NCBI RefSeq assembly: GCF_018449575.1
Contig: NZ_JAAVUT010000009.1
Span: 124,001 to 188,000, forward strand
Reading direction: 5' to 3'
DNA length: 64,000 nucleotides
Source of the DNA: Sodalis sp. dw_96
GTDB lineage: Bacteria; Pseudomonadota; Gammaproteobacteria; Enterobacterales; Enterobacteriaceae
In this document: positions 20,056-29,585 of the stretch, in pieces
Numbering within the stretch: position 1 is the first letter of the stretch
Layout: every line of letters starts with the position of its first letter
Program-made: the position numbers and the translations under genes
Notes under the pieces: model-generated
Seen by the model: the letters and a program-made list of their open reading frames with translations, nothing else
What the model was told of the DNA's origin: nothing
Database searches by the model: none

Positions 20056-20084
20056 ACCCCCTGCGGCACATGCCTGCGGGTTTT
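20054..20084 (+). terminator. intrinsic terminator of dps
   Basis: The outer stem AAACCC / GGGTTT encloses a second stem with a small bulge (GC-GGC / GCC-GC) and an ACAT loop, followed by TTTT. It starts inside the dps stop codon. Confidence 0.7.
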
Positions 20085-20235
20085 ATAGATAAAATTGCGG
20101 TTTTTGTAGATAAATAGTGTAGTTTTTTAGATAAGATAATTAGATAAGATAAATAGTGCAGACAAGAGAAAAGGCTGGCAACGCAGGTTGTCGGCCTTTT
20201 CAATATCCCTATATCTGTTCCAAGGGGGCACATTT

Positions 20236-20502
20236 ATGGCAAGCGGATGGGCGCCGGACGGCGCAGTGCAGGACCAAATCGATTCCACCATCGAGGATGC
20301 GGTAAAAAGGGCGCGACATTCGCTGTCTCGCGGGGAGAGCGCCGACTATTGTCAGGAATGCGGTGAACCAATCCCGGAAGCCAGGCGCCTCGCGGTTCCG
20401 GGGGTACAGCTCTGCCTGGCGTGTCAGGCAAAGCTGGATAAAAAAATGTCCTCCCATGCCGGCTATAATCGACGGGGCAGTAAAGACAGTCAGTTACGGT
20501 AA
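20236..20502 (+). CDS. ybiI: DksA/TraR-type zinc finger protein YbiI
   Basis: Protein of 88 residues almost colinear with E. coli YbiI: N-terminus MASGWAPDGAVQDQIDSTIEDA, four-cysteine zinc finger CQEC-x17-CLAC (about residues 37-61), and the conserved C-terminus GYNRRGSKDSQLR. The ATG at 20236 follows AAGGGGG. Related to TraR and the zinc-finger end of DksA but lacking the long coiled coil, so a direct effect on RNA polymerase is possible but unproven. Confidence 0.93.
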   Translation: MASGWAPDGAVQDQIDSTIEDAVKRARHSLSRGESADYCQECGEPIPEARRLAVPGVQLCLACQAKLDKKMSSHAGYNRRGSKDSQLR

Positions 20503-20657
20503 TACCGTTATCAACAACCTCCTACATGCTGATTTTTTTTACATTTTCACCAATGTATTAGCTGTTCACAAGCCGGGCAACGCTATAATTAACACTTAGT
20601 TTTTTTGCGGGACGCCGATGGGTGTTATTTGATGTTGCTTGCCCAGGAGGGAAAATC

Positions 20658-22991
20658 ATGCCGGTTGATACCCGCGTGTCGGCATTATCGTGCCTGATGA
20701 ACAAGTGGTGTAAAGCGGGTGCTTTGCTGCTGTTAAGCTGTTTATTGATTATGCCGCCGCTCTATGCGGCCTCTTTGCCCTATCTTACAAAACTCACCGC
20801 GAGCGCCGCCCCGACGATGCCCGCACCGGCCGCAGCCGCAGCCAACGGCAATCCCTCCAGCCCGGCGGATGAAAAAGCGGCTTACGCCGCCTTGGCGGAT
20901 ATCCTTAATAACGACGCCTCGCGGGCGGAACTGATCAAGCAGCTGCGCGCCGCGTCCCAAGGCCAAACCAGCCAGACCACACCCTTACTGACCCCCGCCG
21001 CCGAAGAAAAAGATACGCCGACATTATTGGACAGCGTAACCGACTTCACGCGGGTTTACAGCCACGCCATGGCGGCGAAATTGAACACCTTGAGTAAAAA
21101 TATCACTTCCGCGCCGCAGCATCAGTTTAACCGGGCGGTATTTATCCTGGCCTTAAGCCGGTTTGGCCTGTTGGCTGTCGCCACGTTCGCCTTTTATTTT
21201 CTCTGCCGCTGGCTGGTCACCCCGCTGTTGCACCGGATGGGCCGCTGGGGACGTACCGCCAACGGTAAATATAAAAACGGCGTCAAACGCGTACTGGTGG
21301 TGTTCGGCGCATTCGCCATTGAAATGATCATCCTGGTGGCGGCGGTCATGCTCGGACAATTTCTTGCCGAATATCTGAACGCGGACAGCCGGACCATCGC
21401 CCGCCAGCTGAGTCTGTTCTTAAACGCTTTTGCGGTGATGGAGCTGTTCAAGGCACTGCTGCGCATGATTTTCTGTCCGCGCTACCCCGAGCTGCGGCGA
21501 TTGCCGATGTCAGATGGAGGCGCACGATACTGGAACATTCGTCTGAGCCTGGTGAGCGGCATTATCGGCTATGGCACCATGGTGATCGTGCCGATTATCG
21601 CTAATCAAATCAATGCCCAAACGGCGGCATTGGCCAATTTTGTGATTATGCTGACCATCACCGCCTATGTACTGTGGCTGGTCGTTCGCAATAAACGCAA
21701 CATTCAAAAAGAGCTGGAGCAGTTGGCCAATCGATCGTTGGCTTTCTTCAGCGTGTTCATCCGCGCATTCAGCCTGATTTGGCATTGGCTGGCGGTGGTG
21801 TATTTTATCATGCTGTTTTTATTGACTCAGTTCGACCCTGGCAATAGTCTGAAATTCATGGTGACCGCCACGGTGAAAAGCCTGATGATTATCAGCGTCG
21901 GCGCCTTGATTTCCGGTTTATTGACCCGCTGGATTTCACGGCATATCACCCTTTCGCCAGACACCCGGCGTAACTATCCGCAGTTGCAGCAGCGCATTAA
22001 CGTCTATGTCTCCAGCGCCCTGAAAGTTTGCCGGGTGCTGGTGGTATTTTCAGTGATGCTGCTGTTGCTCGACGCCTGGCATTTATTCAACCTGGGCGAC
22101 TGGCTCAAAGGCAATTTCGGCGCCAGATTAGTGGATGCGCTGTTGAGAATTTTTATCATCCTGATTTTTTCAGCCTTGGGCTGGACTCTATTGGCCAGTA
22201 TTATCGAAAACCGGCTGACTACCGATGCCCACGGTCGGCCCCAGCCCAGCGCCCGGACCCGCACGTTATTGACGCTATTTCGTAATGCCCTGTCGGTTAT
22301 CATCAGCACCATTACCATCATGATCATCCTTTCGGAGATCGGCGTGAATATCGCTCCGCTGCTGGCCGGCGCCGGCGCCCTGGGACTGGCCATCAGCTTC
22401 GGCGCCCAGACGCTGGTGAAAGACGTCATCACCGGGGTATTTATCCAGTTCGAAAACGGCATGAATACCGGCGATCTGGTGACTATCGGCGATATTACCG
22501 GCGTGGTGGAAAGAATGACCATACGTTCGGTAGGCGTACGCCAGGATACCGGCGCCTATTTTATCGTTCCATTTTCTTCCATTACCACCTTCGCCAATTT
22601 TGTGCGCGGCATCGGTTCGTTCGTGGCCAATTATGATGTGGACCGCGACGAAGATATCGATCGGGTCAATCAGGCGCTGCGGGACGCGGTGACCGAATTG
22701 ATGAGCAAAGACGATATCCGTACCATGGTAATCGGCGAACCCAATTTCGGCGGCGTGGTGGGTTTAACCAACCAATCCTTTACCGTCCGGGTATCTTTTA
22801 CCACCCAGGCGTTGAAACAGTGGACAGTGAGATTTACCCTGGACGGCCTGGTGAAAAATCAGTTTGAAGCGGCGGGCATCCGCCCGCCCTATCAGGCGGT
22901 GCGAATAGTGGGTTCCGCTTCCGCCGCGGCACGGGACAACGCCGATACGGCCGCCAATGATGGCCTGCCGCCGCCCGCCCCCAACACTTAA
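20658..22991 (+). CDS. ybiO: moderate-conductance mechanosensitive channel YbiO (MscS family)
   Basis: Inner-membrane channel of 777 residues that releases solutes on hypo-osmotic shock. The ATG at 20658 follows AGGAGGG. A signal-like segment (GALLLLSCLLIMPPLYA) and a periplasmic low-complexity region precede many membrane spans (about residues 160-560). The MscS core begins with the glycine/alanine-rich pore helix PLLAGAGALGLAISFGAQTLVKDVITGVFIQFENGMNTGDLVTIGDITGVVERM (about 570-625), followed by the beta and C-terminal domains. Matches E. coli YbiO (MscM) in layout and neighbourhood. Confidence 0.93.
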   Translation: MPVDTRVSALSCLMNKWCKAGALLLLSCLLIMPPLYAASLPYLTKLTASAAPTMPAPAAAAANGNPSSPADEKAAYAALADILNNDASRAELIKQLRAASQGQTSQTTPLLTPAAEEKDTPTLLDSVTDFTRVYSHAMAAKLNTLSKNITSAPQHQFNRAVFILALSRFGLLAVATFAFYFLCRWLVTPLLHRMGRWGRTANGKYKNGVKRVLVVFGAFAIEMIILVAAVMLGQFLAEYLNADSRTIARQLSLFLNAFAVMELFKALLRMIFCPRYPELRRLPMSDGGARYWNIRLSLVSGIIGYGTMVIVPIIANQINAQTAALANFVIMLTITAYVLWLVVRNKRNIQKELEQLANRSLAFFSVFIRAFSLIWHWLAVVYFIMLFLLTQFDPGNSLKFMVTATVKSLMIISVGALISGLLTRWISRHITLSPDTRRNYPQLQQRINVYVSSALKVCRVLVVFSVMLLLLDAWHLFNLGDWLKGNFGARLVDALLRIFIILIFSALGWTLLASIIENRLTTDAHGRPQPSARTRTLLTLFRNALSVIISTITIMIILSEIGVNIAPLLAGAGALGLAISFGAQTLVKDVITGVFIQFENGMNTGDLVTIGDITGVVERMTIRSVGVRQDTGAYFIVPFSSITTFANFVRGIGSFVANYDVDRDEDIDRVNQALRDAVTELMSKDDIRTMVIGEPNFGGVVGLTNQSFTVRVSFTTQALKQWTVRFTLDGLVKNQFEAAGIRPPYQAVRIVGSASAAARDNADTAANDGLPPPAPNT

Positions 22992-23014
22992 CAAGCAGCA
23001 CGTTTGGAGTAAAA

Positions 23015-23650
23015 ATGAATCAACCGGTTTATCATTATTACGAACCCCGCCATGGCCATGGTTTGGCGCATGATCCGCTCAATTCCATCATCGCTCCCCG
23101 GCCTATCGGCTGGATTGCCTCCGTTAATCTGCAGGGACAGCGCAACCTGGCGCCGTACAGTTTTTTCAACTGTTTTAATTACCATCCGCCGATTATCGGC
23201 TTTTGCAGCGTGGGCTGGAAAGACAGCGTGGCCAATATTAACGCCACCGGCGAGTTTGTCTGGAATCTGGCAACTCGCCCGCTGGCGGAAGCCATGAACA
23301 ACAGCTCGGCATCGCTGCCCGCCGGTGAGGATGAGTTCGGCTTTTCCGGCTTGACGCCGATCCAGGGCACCCGGGTCGCCGCCCATCGGGTAGCGGAAAG
23401 CCCGGTGAATTTTGAATGCCGGTTATCGCAAATGATCCGTCTGCTGGACGCCGACGGATTGCAGTTGGAAAGCTGGCTGGTGTTGGGAGAAGTGGTGGCG
23501 GTACATATTGATAAGTCTTTGATTGATGAGCACGGCGTCTTTCAAACCACCGCCGCCCAGCCGATTTTACGCGGCGGCGGACCGAGCGCCTATTACGGCA
23601 TCTCTGACCAGCAGCGCTTTGATCTTATCCGACCGGGCGACAGGAAATAA
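23015..23650 (+). CDS. flavin reductase / flavoredoxin-like FMN-binding protein
   Basis: Protein of 211 residues of the flavin-reductase-like split-barrel family. It shows the pattern IIAPRPIGWIASVNLQGQRNLAPYSFFNCFNYHPPIIGFC (about residues 24-63) that forms the FMN site, and NATGEFVWNLATRPLAEAMN (about 75-95). Members reduce FMN or use bound FMN in redox reactions with flavoprotein partners. The ATG follows GGAG. It starts 23 bases after ybiO in the same direction, and a hairpin (AAGGGC-ATAAA-GCCCTT) follows the stop. Substrate unknown. Confidence 0.85.
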   Translation: MNQPVYHYYEPRHGHGLAHDPLNSIIAPRPIGWIASVNLQGQRNLAPYSFFNCFNYHPPIIGFCSVGWKDSVANINATGEFVWNLATRPLAEAMNNSSASLPAGEDEFGFSGLTPIQGTRVAAHRVAESPVNFECRLSQMIRLLDADGLQLESWLVLGEVVAVHIDKSLIDEHGVFQTTAAQPILRGGGPSAYYGISDQQRFDLIRPGDRK

Positions 23651-23658
23651 GCGCGGCC

Positions 23659-23675
23659 AAGGGCATAAAGCCCTT
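23659..23675 (+). terminator. hairpin downstream of the flavoredoxin-like gene
   Basis: 6-bp stem AAGGGC / GCCCTT with loop ATAAA, followed by only a short T run (TT-ATGG). Weak terminator or transcript-end stabiliser. The same GGGC-ATAAA-GCCC core recurs at 37704-37718. Confidence 0.4.
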
Positions 23676-23797
23676 TATGGCGGTAGTCATAGTCCTTCAA
23701 ATTTTCTGACACGTTTCGTCAATAATTGCCACGGTAAAAAATACTTAACTAGCGTAGTATAAGCATTCGTTATGGTATTATTTACGTCGTGATTATT

Positions 23798-24019
23798 ATG
23801 AAACTAAGATTATTCGCAACTTTACTGCTGATTTCCAGCGCCGCCGCCTATGCCGCGCCGGCTTACCGACTGCCGGATATGCCGAGAGATCAGCGTACCG
23901 ACAGCGCCTGTATCAGCAAAACCACCGCCGACACCGCCGGCAATTGCCCGCGCCAAGTGTTGGTGCCCGGCAAAAGCCAGGCCATGGAAGGTTACAGTCC
24001 GATCTATCATAAAGACTGA
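23798..24019 (+). CDS. small secreted hypothetical protein
   Basis: A 73-residue reading frame with a clear signal peptide (MKLRLFATLLLISSAAAYA, cut probably after AYA) followed by a short mature part containing two cysteines (SACISK and GNCPRQ) about 13 residues apart, which could form a disulfide in the periplasm. I do not recognise the family. No strong ribosome-binding site precedes the ATG at 23798; a GTG three codons upstream is the alternative. It converges with the M3 peptidase gene across a hairpin. Confidence 0.6.
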   Translation: MKLRLFATLLLISSAAAYAAPAYRLPDMPRDQRTDSACISKTTADTAGNCPRQVLVPGKSQAMEGYSPIYHKD

Positions 24020-24044
24020 ACGACCCTCCCCCCGTCCCGCTAAT

Positions 24045-24067
24045 GCGCCCGTTTTCTCGCCGGGCGC
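24045..24067. terminator. hairpin between convergent genes
   Basis: Perfect 7-bp stem GCGCCCG / CGGGCGC with a 9-base loop between the small secreted protein and the M3 peptidase. No clear T-tract on either strand. Confidence 0.45.
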
Positions 24068-24122
24068 ACCGGCGGCCGGAATCACAGTATCCCGTCTCCG
24101 CCCGCTTTTATTCAGACGCCTT

Positions 24123-25982
24123 TTATGCGCCATATTCCCGGTGGATCGCTAGGGCAAACTGTTCACACATAGCGTCGTCTCCCTGGGCATTGGATGCCAG
24201 CACCCGCTCACCATCGATGATGGTTATCCGCGCATCCAGCGCGAAATCAGCCATTGGCTGTGCCCGCTTAGCGCCCGCTTCAATGCTGATTTGCGCCTGC
24301 TGCCAGGCATCTTCCACCGTTTGATTGCATACCCGCGCCAGATATTCCGGATTAAAACCCTCGCCGGTCAGGCTGCGGAGGGTTTCATCATGCGTCCAGC
24401 TGTTGCCCGGCCGCCAGTAATGGCGGGCCAGATCCGGACCGATAGCGGGATTGTCGGTGAGGTAGCCATCCCGCGTCAGAAAATAATGCCGGGTCTGTTC
24501 CACCGCCATCAGCGCCAGCAGGTATCCCTGGTAGGAACAGGCCGATTCCTGGGATAACAAATGAGGAATGGCCAGCAAAGGACGCGGACTGCCGCTAATG
24601 CCGAGAATACGCTGTTCGCTTTCACGCGCCAGCCGGGTAATGGCTTCCGGCGTCAGCTGCTCGTCGTCCCATTGATACAGGGCCCATTCAAAATAGGGCA
24701 CCAGCAGGATATGACGTTCATTAAAGGCCCGCATCGGCTGCCGGGCGGCGATTAACGCCCGGATCAATTCATCCGGCGGCGGTGCGCCGTTTCCGTTCAG
24801 GGCATAACGTTTCAACCAGTCGGCGTCATCCAGCAGGCTGTCGCAAAACATGGACTGCGTTTCGGCATAGGCCATGGAAGTCGGGGGAAATTCCTGGGAA
24901 AAACAGGGGGCATTCTGCCGGATATTGGCGAAATGCGCTGCATGGCCCCCTTCATGAAATAGCGTGTTGATGCCGCTGATGCCGCTGCCCACCTGATCGG
25001 GCTTGGCCAGGCTGGTGAAATTGATGCGGGCCGGGATCCATTTTTCATGCTGCCGGAACGGCGGCACCGGACCGTGCATAAACCCGTTTTCGTATTTGTC
25101 TTTGCGCACCAGCAGATCAAGCTGCATCTGGGCGCCGTTAAATCCGATGTGCAGCCGCTTGAAACTATCGACCCAGCGCCGCAGCGACTCGGCAAACGAC
25201 AGGTAAGGGTCCAGTTGACGGGTGACATCGCCGGCGGTGGCAAAACGGATATTCCAGGGCTGTAACGCATCCTGTCCTTTATCCGCCGCCAATTGACGCA
25301 GACTGCGCAGGTTGGCTTCCCGGGTCTGCTGTTCAAACGCGTCCAGAATGGCGAACAGTTGCTCCGGCGTCATTTGCTCGGTTTTATTCACTTTATAATC
25401 GAAGTAATTCCGATAGCCCATTTGCCGGGCAAAGCGGTTGCGCAGCCGCACCAGTTTGGGAAAACCGTTTTGCAACAGCCACTGTTCCAATTCGCGCAAT
25501 GCCTGCTGTGAGCTTTGGCGATAGCTTTCATCGGCGTTGTTGGCCTGGTTGGTCATCAATTCACCCAGTGTGGCGGGCACGCGCTCGCCACGGTCATTCA
25601 GGTGGGTCAATTGGAAGGTTTTGCGCCGGGCATACAAATCGTTTTCCGCCGCGACAATGTCATCCATCAGGGATTGGGCCTGGGCATCCTCAATGACATT
25701 GCAGTCAAAAAAACGCGCCCAGCCTTGCAGGCCGTGCAGCAGTTCATCCCTCTCGCGGTTTTGCGGTTCACGCTCCAGCAAGGCGATCTGTGCTCTTATC
25801 TGGGCCGGACGGCTGGGCTCGGCGATAAAACGTTTATAGGCTTGTTCCGCCCGTTCGAACCGTTCGGACACCCCTTCCCCGCCGATGGCCATATAATTTT
25901 GCCAGAACAGATCTTCTTTGGTCTGATGGACCGACAGATAGTCGCGATTCAGGGCGTCAAAATAATCAATTACCTGCTGCAT
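24123..25982 (-). CDS. M3-family zinc oligopeptidase
   Basis: Metallopeptidase of about 619 residues. The zinc motif HEGGH is near residues 343-347, with a third ligand expected in SMAYAETQSMF about 27 residues later. The flanking sequence TLFHEGGHAAHFANI fits clan MA, family M3. No signal peptide is present, so it should act on short peptides in the cytosol. The ATG at 25982 (MQQVIDYFDALNRDY) has GAGA upstream; a longer frame to 26012 is less likely. Not found at this position in E. coli. It lies 97 bases after ybiB in the same direction. Confidence 0.87.
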   Translation of the reverse strand: MQQVIDYFDALNRDYLSVHQTKEDLFWQNYMAIGGEGVSERFERAEQAYKRFIAEPSRPAQIRAQIALLEREPQNRERDELLHGLQGWARFFDCNVIEDAQAQSLMDDIVAAENDLYARRKTFQLTHLNDRGERVPATLGELMTNQANNADESYRQSSQQALRELEQWLLQNGFPKLVRLRNRFARQMGYRNYFDYKVNKTEQMTPEQLFAILDAFEQQTREANLRSLRQLAADKGQDALQPWNIRFATAGDVTRQLDPYLSFAESLRRWVDSFKRLHIGFNGAQMQLDLLVRKDKYENGFMHGPVPPFRQHEKWIPARINFTSLAKPDQVGSGISGINTLFHEGGHAAHFANIRQNAPCFSQEFPPTSMAYAETQSMFCDSLLDDADWLKRYALNGNGAPPPDELIRALIAARQPMRAFNERHILLVPYFEWALYQWDDEQLTPEAITRLARESEQRILGISGSPRPLLAIPHLLSQESACSYQGYLLALMAVEQTRHYFLTRDGYLTDNPAIGPDLARHYWRPGNSWTHDETLRSLTGEGFNPEYLARVCNQTVEDAWQQAQISIEAGAKRAQPMADFALDARITIIDGERVLASNAQGDDAMCEQFALAIHREYGA

Positions 25983-26079
25983 ACACTTTTCTCTCATATG
26001 GTGGGCAAACATTGGCCGAATGGGGTCTCTACTGTGAAAGGCGTATGGCGGTCAATCAGAGGGCACGGAGAACAAACGT

Positions 26080-27063
26080 TTACCGTGCGCGGCTGAATAC
26101 GTCGTCCACATATTCCAGGCCCTGTGCCATGGATAAAAATCGCCCGGTGGCCACAAGACAACAGGCCAATTGCAGCCGGATCGCTTCAGGCAGCGGATAC
26201 TCGCCCCGCAGGCAGGCCTCGGTCCAGCGGGCGGTGGTAACGGCGTCACGATCGGCCGGCAGGGCTTCCAGCGTCGGCAATGGGTACAACAACGGGTCAA
26301 GCAATAATTGCTGCTCGCCCTGATAAAGACTGAAGATTTTACTCAGCCGCTGCGGGTTGGCGTAAGACTCGCCCTCGGTGCCGTTCATCAGCAGGGCGCT
26401 GCTGTTGATGGCGTTGAAAAAGGCCCCCACCCGGGTGATGTATTCGGGATGGGATACGCTGGCCAGGCGCCAATGCAGGTGATAATGAAAGGGGGTGGCC
26501 AGTTTCGCCAGGGTATGGGCGCTGTTCCTGACCCCCATGCGCCAGCGCAGTTTAAGCTGACCGTCCAACGCCGGGCATAGCAGGCTTATCGGGATAAAAA
26601 CCGGTCGCCGCTCCATCGCCAGCGCGCTTTGCGCCCCGGCTTGGGAATCCTGCCAGGACACGCCCAGCTCCTGGAAAATCTCCCCACTGGTGACCCGGCC
26701 CGGATCCTCGGTCACGCCGTGCACCACCACCGGGAAATCAAGACGGGACAACGCCAGTGCCAACAAGGGGGTCAGGTTGGCCTGCTTGCGTGCGCCGTTG
26801 TAACTGGGAATCACGATGGGGGGCGGCATATCCGCCGGCGCCTGCAGGGCCATGACCTGCTCTTCCATCGCCTGGTAAAATCCCAGCATTTCCGCTTCGG
26901 CCTCGCCTTTGATGCGAAAGGCGATCAATAGTCCGCCCAATTCCAGTTCCGGCACCTCGCCCGCCAGTATGGCGCGGTAAAGCTCAAAGGCCGTTTGACG
27001 GTCCAGATCGCGGGCGTGATTTTTCCCGCGCCCCACTTCTTTGATGACTTTGCTAAAATCCAT
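26080..27063 (-). CDS. ybiB: TrpD2-type glycosyltransferase-like protein YbiB
   Basis: Protein of 327 residues resembling anthranilate phosphoribosyltransferase but lacking the usual phosphate-binding glycine motif. In place of TrpD's GTGGD it has SYNGARKQANLTPLLALALS (about 87-106). E. coli YbiB binds nucleic acid and is co-induced with dinG. Here it lies 117 bases after dinG in the same direction, so it probably shares the LexA-controlled transcript. The enzymatic role, if any, is unknown. Confidence 0.93.
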   Translation of the reverse strand: MDFSKVIKEVGRGKNHARDLDRQTAFELYRAILAGEVPELELGGLLIAFRIKGEAEAEMLGFYQAMEEQVMALQAPADMPPPIVIPSYNGARKQANLTPLLALALSRLDFPVVVHGVTEDPGRVTSGEIFQELGVSWQDSQAGAQSALAMERRPVFIPISLLCPALDGQLKLRWRMGVRNSAHTLAKLATPFHYHLHWRLASVSHPEYITRVGAFFNAINSSALLMNGTEGESYANPQRLSKIFSLYQGEQQLLLDPLLYPLPTLEALPADRDAVTTARWTEACLRGEYPLPEAIRLQLACCLVATGRFLSMAQGLEYVDDVFSRAR

Positions 27064-27180
27064 AACCGATGGTTAACCGCCCTTAATATGTAGATTCATC
27101 CCTTTCTCGCCGCGACGCCGTTGGGTTTAAATCCGACTCGCGCCGGGCGGGCGATGAGATCCGTGTTAAGACGAGGATAG

Positions 27181-29340
27181 TCACAGAAGGGGCTTTTTTT
27201 CAATCGGTTCTTTAGGAATGGGTTCTTCAGGAATGGGGTCTTCCGGCATCGACCGCTGCTCGATGGGAAAGACCGGTAGTGCCGCCAGTAGTCGTGCGCC
27301 ATAGGATTTGGTCAGCAGGCGCCGATCGTATATCACTATCTCGCCGGTACAGGCATGGCTGCGAATCAGGCGGCCCACTTGTTGGATCAGCTGGAATGAC
27401 GCGCTGGGCAGGCTTTGTACTTCAAACGGGTGCCGTTTCTGGCTTTTAAGCCATTCACCCTCGGTGAGGATCACCGGGCTGTCAATGGGGGGAAAGGCTA
27501 TCTTGTGAATATGGACCTGCGTCAGAAGTTCGCCTTTGAGATCCAGCCCTTCGGCAAAGGATTGCAAACCCATCAGGACGCTGGTTTTGCCCTGTTCAAC
27601 CCGTTTGCGGTGTTCTTCTATCAGGCGATAGCGCGGCTGATCCCCCTGGACCAATAACAGTAAGCGCAACTCCACCACATGCGTCAGGAACGCCTGCATG
27701 GCGCGATGGCTGGCAAACAGCACCAGAATGCCGCGATGCTGCCCCTTGGCCAGCTCGCCGCGGAAAAAACGCGCCATTTCCGCCAGATGTTCCCCTTCCG
27801 TCGCCATAACCGGTTCGGTGAGCATCCGCGGGATCACCAGCTTGCCTTGGTGGCGATGATCAAAGGGCGAGGCCAGGGTGACAAAACGATCGCCGGCCCG
27901 CTCCTGCAGGCCGCTAAGCTCCTGCAACCGGTCGAAACTGTTCAGGGATCGCAGGGTGGCGGAGGTCACGACCGCATGGGGGATCTTCGACCAAAGCAAT
28001 TTTTCCAGCTGATCGCTGACCCGAATACCGACGCAGTGCAGATAAACATGGGCGCCGTTGTCATACATCTCACGGGTCAGCCATTTGGAAATGGGGGCGT
28101 TGGAGGCTTTTTCCTGGGCCGCCAATTTCCATAACCGGCAGGTGGACTCCCAATAACCCAGGATGCGGCTGGTATGCAATAACGCCTGATGCAGCCTGAC
28201 AATATCCTGTTTGCCGGTTTTTTCGCCTAAATCATTGAGGAAAAACTCCGCCAGCATGCGCAGCGCATCCGCCAGTTTATACAGACGAGCGGCGGCCTCT
28301 CTCATCTGGTCCGGCAGTTGGCCCATGGCGAAACGATACTCCCCCGCCACGCTGTCCCGAGGCAGGAACGCCGTCCCCTGCTGTTCGAACAGCAGCGTCA
28401 GTTCGCGAATTTCATCGCAATGGTTTTTCAGCCGCTCGCTTTGGCTGAGGAGCGGCGGTTTGGCGGGTTTGAATTGCGCCAGCGTCTGTTCGGTCTGGCG
28501 CGTAAACTGATCCAATTGATGGGCAATAAAACCGGAGCTGATCTCGCCGGACATTTCCAGCGCATCCCGCGCCACATCGGGCAAATGATGGCCTTCATCC
28601 AGGACCAGCAGCATATCCTTGGGGCCGGGCAGCACCGATTCGCTGTCCAGGGCCGCCATCACCAGCGCGTGATTGGCCACCACCACGTCGGCGTGTTCAA
28701 TTTCCTTGCGGGCAATAAAAAACGGACAGTCGCGAAAATAATGGCAATTACGTCCGAGACAGTTCGCTTTATCAGTGCTTAGTTTGTTCCATAGAGGATC
28801 GTCCACCGAGCGGGAGTAATGATCCCGCAGGCCGTCCCAGGCGAAGCCCACCAGTGCCTGCTGCATTTTTACGCATATCGCCTGTTCCGCGCCGTTGGCC
28901 GGTACCAGCTCATCGTCGAGAAACAGTTTTAAATCGCCCTGGAACACCGCATCGGCGGCCATGGCCGCCAGATTGCGCGGGCAGACATAACGCCGGCGAC
29001 CGAAAGCGGCGGTGAATTTCAGGTCGGGAATCAGCTTTTTCAGCAGCGGCAGGTCTTTACTGAAAATTTGGTCCTGCAGCGCCACATTGGCGGTACTCAC
29101 CACCAGCGGTTTTTCTTCCGCGCGGCCGATGGCGATACCGGGAATCAGGTAGGACAGGGTTTTCCCCACGCCGGTGGGGGCCTCGATCACCAGGTGGCGT
29201 TCAATATCCCCCCCCAGCGCCCTGGCCACTTCGGCAATCATCTGGCGTTGCGGGGTACGGGATATAAAATCCGGGATATATTTTTGCAGCGCTTTATACC
29301 AATCGTGGATTTGCGCTTTGGTGGCGACGGACAGCGGCAT
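27181..29340 (-). CDS. dinG: ATP-dependent DNA helicase DinG
   Basis: XPD-like 5'-to-3' helicase of 719 residues, part of the SOS response, able to unwind R-loops and G-quadruplexes. Walker A is APTGVGKT (54-61). The four iron-sulfur cysteines are at C120, C194, C199 and C205, identical in spacing to E. coli. The DEGH box is at 248-251, and a C-terminal helicase motif is QQVGRLIRS. A low-complexity tail of 5-residue repeats (PEDPIPEEPIPKEPIEKKPLL) is encoded by near-perfect 15-base repeats. A LexA box lies 66 bases upstream. Confidence 0.96.
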   Translation of the reverse strand: MPLSVATKAQIHDWYKALQKYIPDFISRTPQRQMIAEVARALGGDIERHLVIEAPTGVGKTLSYLIPGIAIGRAEEKPLVVSTANVALQDQIFSKDLPLLKKLIPDLKFTAAFGRRRYVCPRNLAAMAADAVFQGDLKLFLDDELVPANGAEQAICVKMQQALVGFAWDGLRDHYSRSVDDPLWNKLSTDKANCLGRNCHYFRDCPFFIARKEIEHADVVVANHALVMAALDSESVLPGPKDMLLVLDEGHHLPDVARDALEMSGEISSGFIAHQLDQFTRQTEQTLAQFKPAKPPLLSQSERLKNHCDEIRELTLLFEQQGTAFLPRDSVAGEYRFAMGQLPDQMREAAARLYKLADALRMLAEFFLNDLGEKTGKQDIVRLHQALLHTSRILGYWESTCRLWKLAAQEKASNAPISKWLTREMYDNGAHVYLHCVGIRVSDQLEKLLWSKIPHAVVTSATLRSLNSFDRLQELSGLQERAGDRFVTLASPFDHRHQGKLVIPRMLTEPVMATEGEHLAEMARFFRGELAKGQHRGILVLFASHRAMQAFLTHVVELRLLLLVQGDQPRYRLIEEHRKRVEQGKTSVLMGLQSFAEGLDLKGELLTQVHIHKIAFPPIDSPVILTEGEWLKSQKRHPFEVQSLPSASFQLIQQVGRLIRSHACTGEIVIYDRRLLTKSYGARLLAALPVFPIEQRSMPEDPIPEEPIPKEPIEKKPLL
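27190..27249 (-). repeat. 15-bp tandem repeats encoding the DinG tail
   Basis: Read leftward, units GAAGACCCCATTCCT, GAAGAACCCATTCCT and AAAGAACCGATTGAA follow one another, then a partial fourth. They encode EDPIP, EEPIP, KEPIE. In-frame slippage repeats at the extreme 3' end of dinG. Confidence 0.8.
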
Positions 29341-29405
29341 GGATAACTATTTTCCGAGTGCATGGATGGGTATTGTCCCACAGACCGGCCGCGGCGTCAG
29401 CCCGA

Positions 29406-29425
29406 TACTGGTTATATCTTCAGGA
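29406..29425 (-). promoter_or_regulatory. LexA (SOS) box of dinG
   Basis: TACTGGTTATATCTTCAGGA has the required CTG-N10-CAG core (29408-29423) with an AT-rich centre. It lies 66 bases before the dinG ATG. E. coli dinG is a known LexA target, which supports the call. Confidence 0.88.
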
Positions 29426-29529
29426 GGCATCGCAATTCGATAACATCTAGAGGGCCATATCGACGCGCGCTCCTTTCAACAGGCTCGTTGCACGACCGAT
29501 GATCGCGGGCCTACCGTGCCATGAGGCAC

Positions 29530-29557
29530 TTGTATCGGGGGCGACAGCCCTTATAAT
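29530..29557 (+). promoter_or_regulatory. sigma-70 promoter for a small membrane peptide
   Basis: -35 TTGTAT (29530-29535), 16-base spacer, perfect -10 TATAAT (29552-29557). Transcription would start near 29564, about 20 bases before the ATG at 29586. Confidence 0.72.
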
Positions 29558-29585
29558 AAGCACTGCGTCCGCATTAAGGAATGGT

